From contig JANPWX010000209.1 in NCBI GenBank assembly GCA_024734555.1, forward strand, positions 558,001-622,000: 64,000 bases of DNA. Direction: 5' to 3'. The notes under the pieces were generated by a model. The model did not search any database. It worked only from the letters and a program-made list of their open reading frames with translations, and was not told the origin of the DNA. The stretch comes from Trochalopteron elliotii (taxonomy: Eukaryota > Chordata > Aves > Passeriformes > Leiothrichidae). Shown here in pieces: positions 35,205 to 46,550 of this stretch. Positions within the stretch are counted from its first letter, which is position 1. The number at the start of each line of letters is the position of its first letter. A program made the position numbers and the translations under genes.

Positions 35205-36924
35205 GCTCTCCTTTTTCTGAAGCAGGATCACAAGAGTAAAACTCATGAAAAACACAAAAGTTAACAAAAGCACTGTAATAGAGGGCAGTCTAACAAACAG
35301 GCAACAGTGTGTGGGTCTCCCACTCATCTTTACAGAAGGCAGCATAAGGAGTCCCTGCACAAAGCACATTCTGCTGCTTACAGAGAAGAAAAGCAGTTAC
35401 CTGAATTCCCACACTGAGCAACATAAATCAGTCGTGTGGGCAAATGATTTACAACCTTGCACATAAGAACATCAATAAAGAGCCCTTAAGGTGCTCCCTT
35501 GACTCTCAGACTGAAGATGTCAACAACTCAATGTTGCAAGCCTGGGTGCAGACCCTGTTGTAGGTCTTCCCACCTCTCCCTGTCCACCAAGACACTTGGA
35601 AAGAGACAGAGAGCACAGTCTGTCTTCTTGTGGTTACCAGAACAGTAAATCAGGGGAGGGTCAGTAAAACAGACAGCAGTTGAGACAGATACTCCATTAT
35701 CTAACAGTCAAGCCTTACAGGATACACAGGATACAACTATACAAAACAAAGCAATATCCATTATTACCCATTATCCCTTAATGTTATTCATTATCCATTG
35801 TTAACAAGACCTCATGAATCTTAGCTATCAGGTATCTCAGCAGTCTTTGAGCAGCCAGAATGGTGGAATGCAGAGATCCATGCAAATCCAGCTCCTTTAT
35901 ATTTGGTGTTCCTGAGTCCTTTCTTCTTGTCATTCTTGTATTTTATTTTAGTTCTTTCACCAACTTCAGCACTTGTTTTTTCTGCCTCTTTTCTAAATCC
36001 TTACAAAGTTACTCTGCTCAGCTTTTTCATCTCCTTCCATTCTGGTTACAGGCTTTGAAATCACGCAAGAGTGGCTTTTCTCTCTGGTTTACTTTGCTGA
36101 GCCAGTTCTGGGTTACTCAAGCCAACAGTCACACATGCACTGGCTACATCAGGACTGCATGTGTAACAATTCTCTCTCTTGATTAACCTAGTGGTAGACT
36201 TTGGGATACTACAGTCTTCCTAGCTGTCATTCTAGAATGTCAATCTTGTCTCTGTAACCATGTCTGAAATTAACATAAAAGAAATGTCATGGAGCATGAA
36301 AAGTCAATACATAGAATGTATTTGTCTGACTAATGCAAAGCCCTTAAGCTAATTGCCTGAAAAACAAATGAAACAAAAGCTCTGATTTGAACAACTCAAC
36401 ATAAAACAAGCTCACAGGAGTTTGACTGTGAATGAATAAGAACATACAAGCAAAAATATTATTTTATTTTCATCAAGCTCAAGAAAAGAGAGTGATATGC
36501 AATATGCCAATTTTCGGACAGGAAAGCACAATCTCTTTCCAAGAACTTATTTTGGTTTTAATAGAAAACTCCCATTCTCTCCAGATTTAGAAATTGTTCT
36601 CCTTTTCTGAAAGTCATGCCATGTTGCAGGAAAGTATAGGACTAACATTACTACTCATATGTCAGCAGCTGTAGGGGAGCATGCCAGGATGCTTTCTTGT
36701 ACTTCCAGCAACCAACAAGTGTATTCAGCTCTTAGCAGGCATCCCTTGTCAAAAATCTGCAGGCTTCATCACTTGCCAAGAGAAAATTTCAAACTAGATT
36801 TTTCCAATTCCTTACCCCTGTTCATTCCCCTTCTTATCTCGCCTGCATCTCAACTTCCATCCCCTTTCAACTCTCAGCTCTCCTGCAGATTATTTTGCAC
36901 CACCTGATCAATCTATTCTGCTTC
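35205..36924. other. Spacer between ERV-A and ERV-B; no gene seen
   Basis: After the GCTCTC duplication (35205-35210) I see no recognisable gene. Some stretches (35480-36180) have the look of an old LTR or other repeat, but I could not match termini. Confidence 0.4.
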
Positions 36925-36928
36925 CAAG

Positions 36929-37577
36929 TGTAATAGATATGTTGATAAATTCGTGTAATAAAATATGGGAAACATAGTAGATGTAGTAAATGATTGAATG
37001 TATTATAAATATTATACTTTGTAACTTTGTAAATGCAAAAGTAAGCCCTGGTTCCCGGAATAAGGAGGCGCTTCCAAATACCAGGACATACCTTGCAAAA
37101 CTGCGAAGTGACAGATTAACGCCCCAATTTGCATGAGAAAGAAGACCAGCTCACCAGGATGTTAGTCCTTGATGAAATCAAATTCTGTGCACCTGGATCA
37201 TCATGGACCATCTAAACATTGATAGTTATCTCGAGGGTGAACCCCAGGTTTGAGGAAATCAACATCCCAAAAGAAGATGCCAGGAAAATCCTTTCAGACG
37301 TGTCCCAGTGCTGGGAAATCTGTTTAGGATTCATCACCGAGTGAAAAGATTGAATCTGAAGACACAATACCCCCGCCGCTAGGCACAAAATACAATATAA
37401 GAACTCGAACTCAAACCCCAGAAAATCGTGGAACAGGGCGAGACAGCATCCTTGCTGTCAGTCGTCTGTTTCACCCAACATTCGAGTGTTGTTTTCGTGG
37501 CTGTCCCAAATAGATTTTTAAAATGAAAAAATAAAATTTGTTCTTTCTATCCGATTGGCTAAAATTAATTTATAACA
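36929..37577 (+). repeat. ERV-B 5' LTR (649 bp)
   Basis: It starts TGTAATAGATATG and ends TTATAACA. It contains an AATAAA near its 3' end (about 37530) in the same place as the 3' copy. Confidence 0.93.
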
Positions 37578-37580
37578 GAT

Positions 37581-37598
37581 TGGTGCCATGACTCGGAT
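37581..37598 (+). promoter_or_regulatory. ERV-B primer-binding site, tRNA-His type
   Basis: TGGTGCCATGACTCGGAT begins three bases after the LTR and differs by one base from the complement of the tRNA-His 3' end. His-primed class I elements include the human HERV-H group. Confidence 0.85.
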
Positions 37599-38199
37599 AC
37601 AATCCCAGTGCCTCGGGAACCCCTTTGTGCAGGAGGTGCCCCACTGATTTTTCAGTGGCCCAACAGAGCGGGAGATTTCATAGCACTGATTGTATCACGA
37701 ACAAATTTAGGTAAAAGCCACACAATAAAAGAGAGACCTCGGATCCAAAATCAGAACTCAGGGAAGACCTGGGGAGGTCTTCAGGAAACCGCAGAATTTT
37801 TTATCACTCGTAAAACTCTACGTGCACGAAGAAAACCATGCAAGAAAAGGAGCTGTAAGTATTGCTAGTTGAGTGGGAGTGATTGGGCGAGTGAATGAGA
37901 CGTGATTTATCACGAACCAAGTTCGGGCCTGAAGGCCACGTTTTCATCCTCCCGTGAGGGAACTGGCCAGTGGACAGGGGAGTGATTCAAGATAAAACTC
38001 ATTTTTTCTCGTAAAGTCAAAACACGGGGAGGTTTTGGGGACCAATCACAGGACGCTAAAATGGGAAGGAGACGCTCCTCTGAGTTTGGGAACTGGTAAA
38101 CCTTTTTAGCTCAGGGCAGTATAACAGCCCACAGAAAAATTCCAAGACGGAAAAGTTCATCGCCAGACAAAAAGACCCTCAGCTCAGCTCACTGGAAGG

Positions 38200-38317
38200 G
38201 TAAGTAATCCAGTAAAAACACAAGCCCACTTGGGGAAGGGGTCAGGGAAAACCTCTAGGTCTCAGTTTGGAAAGGCAAAGGGGGTCCTTCACGGGAAATC
38301 TAAAGAGGTAAGTAAGT
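38200..38317 (+). promoter_or_regulatory. ERV-B leader splice donors
   Basis: AAAGAG|GTAAGT (GT at 38308-38309) is a near-perfect donor nine bases before the gag ATG. A second GGTAAGTAA lies near 38200. This fits the leader donor used for env messages. Confidence 0.5.
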
Positions 38318-38590
38318 ATGGGGCAGAGAAGGAGCAAATCCCGCAAGGAGATTCAGGAAAAATACACTTTGGGGGAGGAGAGCAGTGCGCTCAAAATTCC
38401 CCTGGATAAGCCCATTGGGGGTAGATGTTGGAGCACTAGGAAGACTGTTCCAAAAAAAAGGGAAAATCTAAGGAGAAAATTATACACTATTGCATGGAAG
38501 TTTGGGAGGGAAAGAGATAAGGAGTCATGTGATTTGACCTGTGTTTGGCACCTTCGGGGAAAAAAAAAAAATGGACCTGCAAAGCCTTAA
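38318..38590 (+). pseudogene. ERV-B gag: matrix-like N-terminal piece
   Basis: A 90-codon frame starts at ATG 38318 with MGQRRSKS, an N-myristoylation-type start followed by basic residues, as in gammaretroviral matrix. It comes just after the leader splice donor. The frame is cut off at 38590 and what follows is degenerate. The downstream sequence is Pro-rich in one frame (38730-38900), resembling the linker before nucleocapsid. No capsid or major homology region is seen. Confidence 0.65.
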
Positions 38591-38875
38591 GTGAATATGT
38601 GAATAGTAAGAAACCGCAGGACCATGAGGAGAAAGAGCATACAAGATTCTAGGAAAAACTTAGGACTGGGCTGTTCACAATAAAAACTAAAAAGGGAACA
38701 GAGGCTCGGAGGGAGGAGTGGGACCCACTTGATAATCTCCCTCCCCCATACCTAGTAACTGTGCCACCGCCCGTGCCGGCTCAGGCTTCCCCATCCGCAC
38801 TCCCAAGACACAGCGAAACAGCGCAGAGGAGGCAGTCCGTCCCTCCCAATAGAAGCTCGAAACCCCAGAGGGAGC

Positions 38876-38946
38876 TACTATTGCAGAAGGGGGCACTTCA
38901 AAGGGGACTGCAGTGAAGGGATGGAAAGTGAAAGGGAGTTTCAAGA
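38876..38946 (+). pseudogene. ERV-B gag: nucleocapsid zinc-knuckle relic
   Basis: One frame reads SYYCRRGHFKGDC followed by acidic residues and WGCRGP. This is a gammaretroviral CCHC knuckle in which the first Cys is Ser and one residue is missing before the His. It places the gag end here and shows that capsid sequence was lost between it and the matrix piece. Confidence 0.6.
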
Positions 38947-39721
38947 GGACTGGGGATGTCGGGGGCCTTCTTTTTTTTTGTTTTTTGTCATAGAGTCCTT
39001 AACACCTGGGAAACATTGATGGGGTCTGAAACCACAAAGAAAGAAGTACTGGGGAAATATGTTGTCTTGTTAAAAACAAGGGAGTGTTAATCTGTTTCTG
39101 TTATCCTTGTGTGAGCAAAATGTGTATATTTGTTGTAGACCTTACTTGTGTTATTATTAGAAAAAGAGTCTCATGGGCGATTAGGGCTGTGAAAAGTGTA
39201 GCAAGCAAGAAAGGAAATTTTAGAAAAAGAATGAGTTAAAAAGAAAGGAGAGAGAAGTCAAGTACAGCACCCCCCCCACCCCGTAGCTACTATCAGCGGC
39301 CTTGCCGGTGCCTGTCCTAGCGTCTGCAGTTCCCTCCCCCGCTTCTTTTCCTGCTTTAGTTTGAACTAAGCCAGGGCTCCCTTTTCTCTCTCGGCTTGGT
39401 CCCTGTTCCAACCCTAGCGCAGCTGGGGATCCTATCTCACCTAATCTTGATTGCTCTGCCTGCGACATCAGTGCAAGGTTTTCCCCTCAAATATATTTTT
39501 TCTTCTTTTTTTTTTTCTCCTCTTTCTCGGCTCAGTTCCCCTCCCAGAGGCACCACCACCACCTCCCCCCCCGGGACTACAACTCCCACAAGCCTTTTCG
39601 CATACTACAACTCCCACAAGCCTTTTTGCATAAACATGCTTTTAGGGTGGCACACGTGTTTAGGAAGATATGGGAGGAGAGAGGTTTAATCAACACTTGA
39701 AGTTGAGGGCTAATTCATAGG
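38947..39721. other. Non-coding-looking stretch inside ERV-B
   Basis: Protease and RT should lie here, but I find neither motif. The sequence has C- and T-runs (39271-39285, 39500-39520, 39560-39575) and a tandem duplication of ACTACAACTCCCACAAGCCT at about 39573-39627. It may be a foreign insertion or heavily decayed sequence that replaced protease and RT. Confidence 0.45.
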
Positions 39722-40050
39722 GAAATAATCAAGCAAATTTTAGAGGCTCTCAGGGAGCCAGAGGAAATCTCAATTGTTCACATAAAAGGACAGCAAGTAG
39801 GTATGCAGTTTCAGACCAGAAGTAACAACCTGGTAGATAAAGAGGCCAAAGTACCCCTGAAGTGAGGGAGGGAGAAGTCCAGGAATTTCCCCCAAATCCT
39901 TCCAAAAGGGAAATAGAAGGTTTTGAGAAAATAGGCGAGAGATTAGAGGAGGGAGGGTGGAAATTACCTGATGGGAGAGAATTATTGCCAAAGGATTATG
40001 CCCAAGAAGTGTTAAAAGACTGCATCAGCAAACTCACTGGCCCTAGATGA
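39722..40050 (+). pseudogene. ERV-B pol: RNase H end and integrase N-terminal piece
   Basis: From 39722 to 39865 one frame encodes EALREPEEISIVHIKG and NNLVDKEAK, the end of an RNase H domain including the region of its last acidic residue. After a frame change, 39862-40050 encodes LPDGRELLPKDYAQEVL, typical of the linker into gammaretroviral integrase. The zinc-binding region that follows is damaged. Confidence 0.75.
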
Positions 40051-40135
40051 ACAATTTTTTTTAAAATTTCTTTGGATGTAAAGGAATATATGAATTGGCA
40101 AAACCAGAAATGCAGGGTTGTATGATACACCAATG

Positions 40136-40971
40136 AGTGAATCGAGCCAAATCCAAACAAACGGCTTTAAGAGGACGCCCTGTCGCCTATCGGCCGTTTG
40201 AGAGAATCCAGGTGGACTTTACTGATCTGCCAATGTTAGGAAGATATAAATTTTTAACTAGTAATAGTTAACACACTGGGTTGAAGCCTTCCCTCAAGCC
40301 AGGGCTATGGTTCAAACAGTGTCAAAAGTATTACTAGAAGAAATTATTCCACGATATGGGATAGGGAATCACATAGATTCGAATCAAGGTACACATTTTA
40401 CCTCCAAAATTATTAAACAAATATCAGAGGCCTTAGGAATCCAATGGCAATATCACACCCCATGGCACCCCCAGAGCTCAAGACAAATAGAAAGAATGAA
40501 CCAAGCTCTGAAGGCACAGCTAGCAAAATTAATGATAGAAACAAAGATGTCTGGGGTACAATGTCTCCCTCTAGCTCTGCTGAACATTAGAACCATGCCT
40601 CACTCAGAAACCAGACCGACACCATTAGAAATGTTGTATGGAATGCCTTACCAGCATGGAATGCCCATCGAACATCCACAAAAAAGGATAATCAAATTCA
40701 ATTGTATCTAATAACTATTAGCAAAAATTTACAAGAACTACGAAAAAGAGGACTGACTCCTCAGAGTGCCCCCTTGAGATTTGCCATCCACAAGCTACAA
40801 CCTGAGGATAAGGTGTTAATCAAAACCTGGAGGGAGGTCCCTCTTGGGAAGGTCCCTTTGTCATCCTTCTCACCACAGATACAGCCATCAAAACTGAAAA
40901 AAAAAGGCTAGACCCACGCGTCACGAGTAAAGAAAGTCAAGCCTCCAGACACTGCTTCGGAGTGGAGGGTG
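40136..40971 (+). pseudogene. ERV-B pol: integrase core and C-terminal domain, broken
   Basis: RPFERIQVDFTDLP carries the first catalytic Asp (40215-40217). A stop and frame change near 40270 lead to the 40307-40711 frame, where the second catalytic position is Asn (codon 40382-40384, in DSNQGTHF) instead of Asp. The Glu is present (40490-40492, RQIERMN). A further shift leads into the C-terminal SH3-like part (EDKVLIKTWREVPLG) and HASRVKKVKPP. The element cannot encode an active integrase. Confidence 0.88.
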
Positions 40972-41466
40972 TCTTCATCTCCCAAAAACTTGAAGATCAG
41001 GCAGCAGCAGCACCATAAATGACTGAAGGGGATCAGATAAGTTGTTCTAAACCAAACTGTGAATGTTTTCCCTTTGTACATTTTAAGTGTGTTTTACTGT
41101 AAACACATTTGGGTGACTCACTATCGAGGAGGAAATCAACCAAAGAGTCTGTGCACTAAGTGTTTGGAGGAGGAACAGAAGGAAACTAGCCATCTCTTAG
41201 GGCTTGCTACTCATGTGGGTTTGCTAGAAGTAGATTCCCCTCAGTGGTATTTGAAAAAAGGGTAAGAGGAAAAATTGGATGCAAAGGCAGAAATCCTTGC
41301 AGTCGAGTGCCAAAGGACAAACAAAGTACCGTGCAAATCTGATACTGTCTAATTGTCCAACTGGGGTGTGTTTAAAAGGAGATTTGCGGTTCGAACTAAA
41401 GAGACCCCTGAAGCATACGCCTGCTGCTGAGAAGATTGTTTTTGCCCAGCCACTGGTTGCTACCCA

Positions 41467-42398
41467 GTGGGCAAAGGGAGAGGCAGAGGAGTACCCCAGT
41501 GGGGAATCCTAATGGTCCTAAGCCTAGTCATGTGCCAGGCAGGCGGGTTGTATCCTGATAATCTGCAGAGGCAGACCCCCACGAGTGAATGTGAACCGTG
41601 CCGGCAGACCGCACTAAAAGGGCAAGCTGCCACGAGAATCATGAAATATCAGGCACAGTATGATTGCCAAGACAGTAAGCAAAAGGGTATTGTTCCTTCA
41701 ATGGCACTCGATACAAAACGTGTGAATCAGAAAAAAGGGGTGGTATGCCACAACCCGAGAGCAGTCCCTAAGAATGGGCAGTCTAAAATTATACCAAAAG
41801 GAAAGAAGCGTCCATTCACCAAATACAAAAATAAGAAATAGGAGGAATGCCAGCCATCTCTGTATGTAATCAGTGTAACCAGACAATATGGATAGAGGAG
41901 AAGAAGAAATCTACCTTTCTAGCCTACTATCATGTGAATGAATTGTGCTATGATAGAAATAAATTGGAAATCTGCACCATGGGAGGGAAAATGTACTGGG
42001 TAGGAAAGAATTTGAATTATGAGGCAAAAACCTCCTTGAGAAATAGACCCATAGTGCTGGATCTCCTAAAAGATAATGATAATAGATTATGCCTACAACT
42101 TGATAAAACCTTTGTTTTTTTTTAAAAAAATGGGGACGGACTTGATCCAGAAAGCAAGGTACAGATGCTGACACAAGAACTAAAAAGGCAAAAAGCAGAA
42201 GCAAAAGAAAGGAAAATGGAGCAAGAAAGGTTAAAGACTCTTAGTGAACATTATGAGCAATTGGAAAAACAATATAATGATTGGGGCCTACCAGCCCCAA
42301 ACCAAAATCTATTTATAGATCTAATGCAAGAGATCGCCACGAAGCTAGGACTCTCTAACTGTTGGATCTGTGGAGGACTAAAATCAGCCAAGAGGTAG
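41467..42398 (+). pseudogene. ERV-B env: surface subunit fragments
   Basis: Successive frames at 41467-41841, 41847-42125 and 42165-42398 encode a Cys-rich surface glycoprotein that begins with a hydrophobic leader (GILMVLSLVMCQA). The CWIC motif (42360-42371) is the CXXC isomerase motif of gammaretroviral surface subunits, which mediates disulfide exchange with the transmembrane subunit. Stops at the ends of these frames and a frame change near 42125 break the gene. The start upstream (41059 onward) is uncertain. Confidence 0.8.
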
Positions 42399-42597
42399 CC
42401 CTGGAAAGGTGAGAGTTTAACTTCAAAACAACTTCTAAAATGGGATAATACCCAAATCTCTAAAGCTATGCAGAGGCCTGGAGGGTGGATATTGGATAAA
42501 AGGATCATTGGAACAGTATGTATCAGCAAAGAGGGGAAGGAATACACAGAATTGGTAGGATACACCCCCTACATATCCACCCTAGTGATAAATTCAA

Positions 42598-43079
42598 ATG
42601 ATAAATCCAAAACTTGGCAGCCTGAACCCCCGGCAGAGTTCTAGAGCCAAGAAAGAAAAGACAATTGTGAATAGTTTGAATCTATTAGATTTTGTTGATA
42701 CAAAAGTTCCAGAGCTAACCCTTACCAGTCCTTGGAAGGGTTGCAAGAGTACTAGAGAGATCCCAAAAAAGTATCTAAATGGAAAGCTCCTAATGGCATC
42801 TACTAGATTTGTGGTAAAAAGGCTTATAGTGAACTACCTCAAAAATGGAAAGGTTCCTGTACCTTAAGGATGATTAGGCCTTCCTTCTTCACTTTGCCCC
42901 AAACAGAGAGCAATCTATTAGGAGCCCCTCTTTTTGAAACCCTAGATAGACATAAAAGGGATTTAAGGAAAGAATTACCCCTGGCTGGGGGAAGCCAGAA
43001 GTGGGGGAATGAGGATTGGCCTCCAAAACGAATCATAGAATATTATGGTCCAGCCACATGGGCAAATGACGAAAGCTAA
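42598..43079 (+). pseudogene. ERV-B env: C-terminal part of the surface subunit
   Basis: Frames 42598-42867 and 42870-43079 continue the envelope in different phases. No clear furin site is visible at the expected boundary. The assignment rests on position between CWIC and the transmembrane subunit, so details are weak. Confidence 0.5.
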
Positions 43080-43089
43080 GGATATAGAA

Positions 43090-43724
43090 CTCCCATATAC
43101 CTCCTAAACAAACTGATAAGATTGCAGGCTGTTGTGGAAATTGTCTCAAACCATACCTCGAAGGCCCTGGAATTGCTAGCCAAACAGCATTTCCAAATGA
43201 GAGCCTTTGTATATCAAAACCAATTGGCTTTGGACTATTTACTAGCCAAAGAAGGAGGGGTCTGTGGAAAATTCAACTAATCAAAATGCTGTATAGAAAT
43301 TGATGATTATGGGAAAACCATCAGAGGTTTGGCAGTTAAGATAAAAAAGGTAGCTCATGTACCAGTTCAAAAATGGAACTCCATTCTTCAGGCCTCATGG
43401 TGGGATCAGCTGTTTGGGCAAGGGGCTTGGTGGAAGAAAGTTGTGTTTTTTATTTTGTGTTCTGTAGCAAGAATGATGTTCCTGCCTTGTCTAATCCCTT
43501 GTTTAATACAATTAATTCACTGAGTAGTCCAAGGTATGCAGATAGCGGCCATGCCCACTGACCCAGAACTCGTGAGACAAAAGGCTGGCCAAATCTCTAG
43601 GATTACGAAGTTAGAAGTGAAAAGTCGGGCTGCTGAAGCTTTGGAAAAATTTGAGATTTCATTCCAAAAGTACTGTGAAAAAGTACAGGAGGAGTCTAAT
43701 GGATATGATGAAGATTGGTATTAG
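43090..43724 (+). pseudogene. ERV-B env: transmembrane subunit with long tail
   Basis: The ectodomain reads [15 protein letters not shown] and then a Cys, seven positions and CC (43263-43292), with an in-frame TAA at 43278 inside the loop. A hydrophobic anchor follows (KKVVFFILCSVARMMF). After a TGA at 43521 the same frame continues as a long charged tail to 43724 (AGQISRITKLEVKSRAAEAL). The Cys loop has one residue more than the usual CX6CC. Confidence 0.8.
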
Positions 43725-43820
43725 AATTTGATTAGTTGGTGAATAGATAAAAAGGGAAAATATATAATTTAATGTAGTTGTTAGAAAGGTGGGAATAAAA
43801 CATGAATTTAAAGAGTTAAT

Positions 43821-43834
43821 AAAAGAGGTGGAGG
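43821..43834 (+). promoter_or_regulatory. ERV-B polypurine tract
   Basis: AAAAGAGGTGGAGG precedes the 3' LTR directly. One T interrupts the purines. Confidence 0.7.
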
Positions 43835-44488
43835 ACTAATAGATATGTTGACAAATTCGTCTAATAAAATATGGGAAACATAGTAGATGTCGTAAATGAT
43901 TGAATGTATTATAAATATTATACTTTGTAACTTTGTAAATGCAAAAGTAAGCCCTGGTTCCCGGAATAAGGAGGCATTTCCAAACACCAGGACATACCTT
44001 GCAAAACTGCGAAGTGACAGATTAACGCCCCAATTTGCACAAGAAAGAAGACCAGCTCACCAGGATGTTGGACCTTGATGAAATCAAATTCTGTGCAACT
44101 GGATCATCATGGACCATCTAAACATTGATAGTTATCTCGAGGGTGAACCCCAGGTTTGAGGAAATCAACATCCCAAAAGAAGATGCCAGGAAAATCCTTT
44201 CAGACGTGTCCCAGTGCTGGGAAATCTGTTTAGGATTCATCACCGAGTGAAAAGACTGATTGAATCTGAAGACACAATACCCCCCGCCGCTAGGCACAAA
44301 ATACAATATAAGAACTCGAACTCAAACCCCAGAAAATCGTGGAACAGGGCAAGATAGCATCCTTGCTGTCAGTCGTCTGTTTCACCCAACATTCAAGTGT
44401 TGTTTTAGTGGCTGTCCCAAATAGATTTTTAAAATGGAAAAATAAAATTTGTTCTTTCTATCTGATTGGGTAAAATTCATTTATAACA
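43835..44488 (+). repeat. ERV-B 3' LTR (654 bp)
   Basis: It aligns with the 5' LTR end to end. Its first two bases are AC where the 5' copy and the solo copy at 54242 have TG. It ends TTATAACA and keeps a 4-base stretch that is missing from the 5' copy. Confidence 0.92.
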
Positions 44489-44492
44489 CAAG

Positions 44493-45059
44493 CTTCCTGA
44501 ATATAACTGAACACTTTCCCAGGAAAGCTGATCAGAAAAAAAAACAGTAAATTAGACCTCTTTTTCCAATACTCACTTCTACATTTTTAATCTACATTTT
44601 TATAACAAAGTTAGATTCATGAATAAAATTTTATGTTTCTTTCACTTGAAATACGGTATTGAAAAAATGGTTTAGCAGCACTACATCTTCTTCTGTGTAT
44701 ATTTTTCAGCCAACATTTCACTGACCATCTTGAGGATTTTAAAGTATTTCAAGACATCTCAGAATGACACTAATCTAAAAAGAGATGATGCAGAAAGACC
44801 CCAAGACAAATTCTTGCTGTCCTCTAAACCTAGGTTTCCAGGAATATTATCAGACTTTCACATGGAGATTCAAACACCTGTTCTACTTTAAATCCTGTGC
44901 TCATTTCTGTAACCATGACAAATTCACAGATCAGTATGAAGCAAAGTTTTTACATACATTTACACATGTGAATTTTGAACTTGCAGTCTTTCTTTTTTGA
45001 GTACTGGTTTCAAGTTATTATTTTTAATGCACTAGTACATTCCATAGTTTCTTACTCAT
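44493..45059. other. Spacer between ERV-B and ERV-C; no gene seen
   Basis: AT-rich sequence without recognisable motifs. Confidence 0.4.
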
Positions 45060-45941
45060 TTAGCTATACATTTGTTATCGGCGTATGTTGAGGGCTGCGT
45101 TTTGGGAGTTTTTGCTCTTTCCTTTTCTTTACTTGTTACCAGTGGAATTTTTCCCATTGTGCTGCTAAGAAGCACTGATGGCTGGGTGCTTGAGATGGCT
45201 GGAGAGGGGAAACTCTCACTCACTTGATCACAGCCTTCGGATGGTGACGGTGTAGCTGCTGCTTGGGAAAAGACCTCACTGCTGCTGCAGAAGTCCAGCT
45301 CGGTCCTGTTTCTTCTGGTGTGGGGTGAGCCTCTGGTCCTGAGCCACTGAACTGGGATCTTGTTATCCCCTGCCTCACTAAAAGAGGAACCTGTCGCCAC
45401 ACTGGAAGCAGGGTGGCTGTTGTCCCGTCCCCTGATGTTCCTTCAGCATTGCTCTGAGTCTTTTCACTATTCTGCAGCCCTGCCTGCACCTCCCACGTTT
45501 TCAGCCACAGCTCCGGGGTTTCTGATCCATCTCTTCCATCTCCTCCCATCTCAGACAAAGCCACCATGAGTTCTCCCTGAGTCCACGCCACAGCGCCGCC
45601 TGCAGCCCCGTGGGGGTCATCGCACCTGCCCTGCCCACCAGGAGCCTGCCCACCCCCCCTGCCGGCTGTAACTAGAACTGCACCAAAGGGGGAAGTGCCT
45701 GTGATCAGGGAAGCTGCTACTGGGTCCCTGTGGTCGCGTTTCATTGTTAATGCTGTAGTTGTTGTTTCTTTGCCTGGATACACATACTAGTAAAGAACTG
45801 TTATTCCTATCCACATACCTTTGCCTGAGAGCCCTCTTAGTTTCAAAATTATAATAATTTGGAGGGAGGGGGTTTACATTCTCCATTCCAAGGGAGACTC
45901 TGGCTTTTCCCTGGCAGACACCTGTCTTTCAAACTAAGACA
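45060..45941 (+). repeat. ERV-C 5' LTR
   Basis: The right end is well defined by the CA at 45940-45941 followed by the primer site. About 45420-45941 is similar, in inverted orientation, to the element starting at 61258, which supports LTR identity. The left boundary is approximate. A 187-codon minus-strand frame inside it (45220-45783) is not considered a gene. Confidence 0.65.
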
Positions 45942-45946
45942 GATTT

Positions 45947-45964
45947 TGGCACCCAAGTGTGGGG
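45947..45964 (+). promoter_or_regulatory. ERV-C primer-binding site, tRNA-Lys-like
   Basis: TGGCACCCAAGTGTGGGG, followed by CTC, resembles the complement of the tRNA-Lys(1,2) 3' end with a few mismatches, most explainable by CpG decay. It lies five bases after the LTR end. Confidence 0.65.
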
Positions 45965-46009
45965 CTCAAGGGCATTGAGGAAAGAAGGGTAAAAACGGAA
46001 TAACGGTTC

Positions 46010-46520
46010 TTGAGTAACCTAATTTTTCTTTTGTGTGTGCTGGATATAGAAACTTTGTTAGGTAACATCATGTGGTCTAGCTTACCCTGGTTCAGGTGGC
46101 ACGTGGTTGTGGCTGTATTTCTCTCATTTGCAGGTTCTTATCTAAACATGGGTCCTATAACTAAGGCCACTGTGGCTGTTATCCAGTTTGCTTTATGGGT
46201 TAATAAGGTTAGGAATTCATGGATTTTTTACCTTGCTCAGGAAGGTGGGCACATGGATACGTGGCTATCACAGACTAAGTGTATGTTTTTGGGGTTACTT
46301 TAAGAATGGTACTTTCTGTGAGGAAATGACAGCGGGGGAAGTTTTCTCCCAACTCTTCAACCAGTTCTTTGTGCCTATTCTACAAGCTTTTGAAGGGTTT
46401 AAATTTTCTCTAGATACTAACCAAGTGTTGCTGATAGGCCTAGTCTATTTAGCATTCAGAGATAAGGTGTGGTTCACTTTGATAACCACACAGGTGCCTA
46501 TCCCAGAGATTCTAATTTCT
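46010..46520 (+). pseudogene. ERV-C gag-like N-terminal region
   Basis: Frames here encode hydrophobic and aromatic-rich sequence (WHVVVAVFLSFAGSYLNMG, then NQVLLIGLVYLAFRDKVWF). They lie between the primer site and the CR1 insertion and do not fit CR1 protein. I take this as the start of the ERV-C gag polyprotein from position. The domain itself is not one I can name. Confidence 0.45.
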
Positions 46521-46550
46521 AACATTAAAAAGAAAAGAAGAGTAGTCATC

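Larger units (their letters stand above)
36925..44492 (+). mobile_element. ERV-B: class I (gammaretrovirus-like) provirus, eroded
   Basis: The two long LTRs lie inside the 4-bp duplication CAAG (36925-36928 and 44489-44492), as for gammaretroviruses. The 5' LTR is followed by a tRNA-His-type primer site. Inside are a matrix-like gag start, a nucleocapsid relic, RNase H and integrase fragments, and a long, repeatedly interrupted env. Capsid, protease and most of RT are missing. The LTRs differ by about 20 substitutions and two small indels over about 650 bp (about 3%, counted by eye), somewhat more than ERV-A. A solo LTR of the same family is at 54242-54889. Confidence 0.93.

Noticed and set aside
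35480..36180. Possible minus-strand LTR in the spacer between ERV-A and ERV-B
   Set aside because: Terminal TG/CA candidates could be chosen, but no matching flanking duplication or promoter layout was convincing.
27645..37598. tRNA-like matches at 27645 and 37581
   Set aside because: These are complements of tRNA 3' ends only, lie directly after LTRs, and are primer-binding sites, not tRNA genes.
45220..45783. 187-codon minus-strand frame
   Set aside because: It lies within the ERV-C LTR. The related LTR at 61258 does not preserve the protein, and the composition (Gly, Thr, Pro-rich) fits a chance frame in GC-rich LTR sequence.
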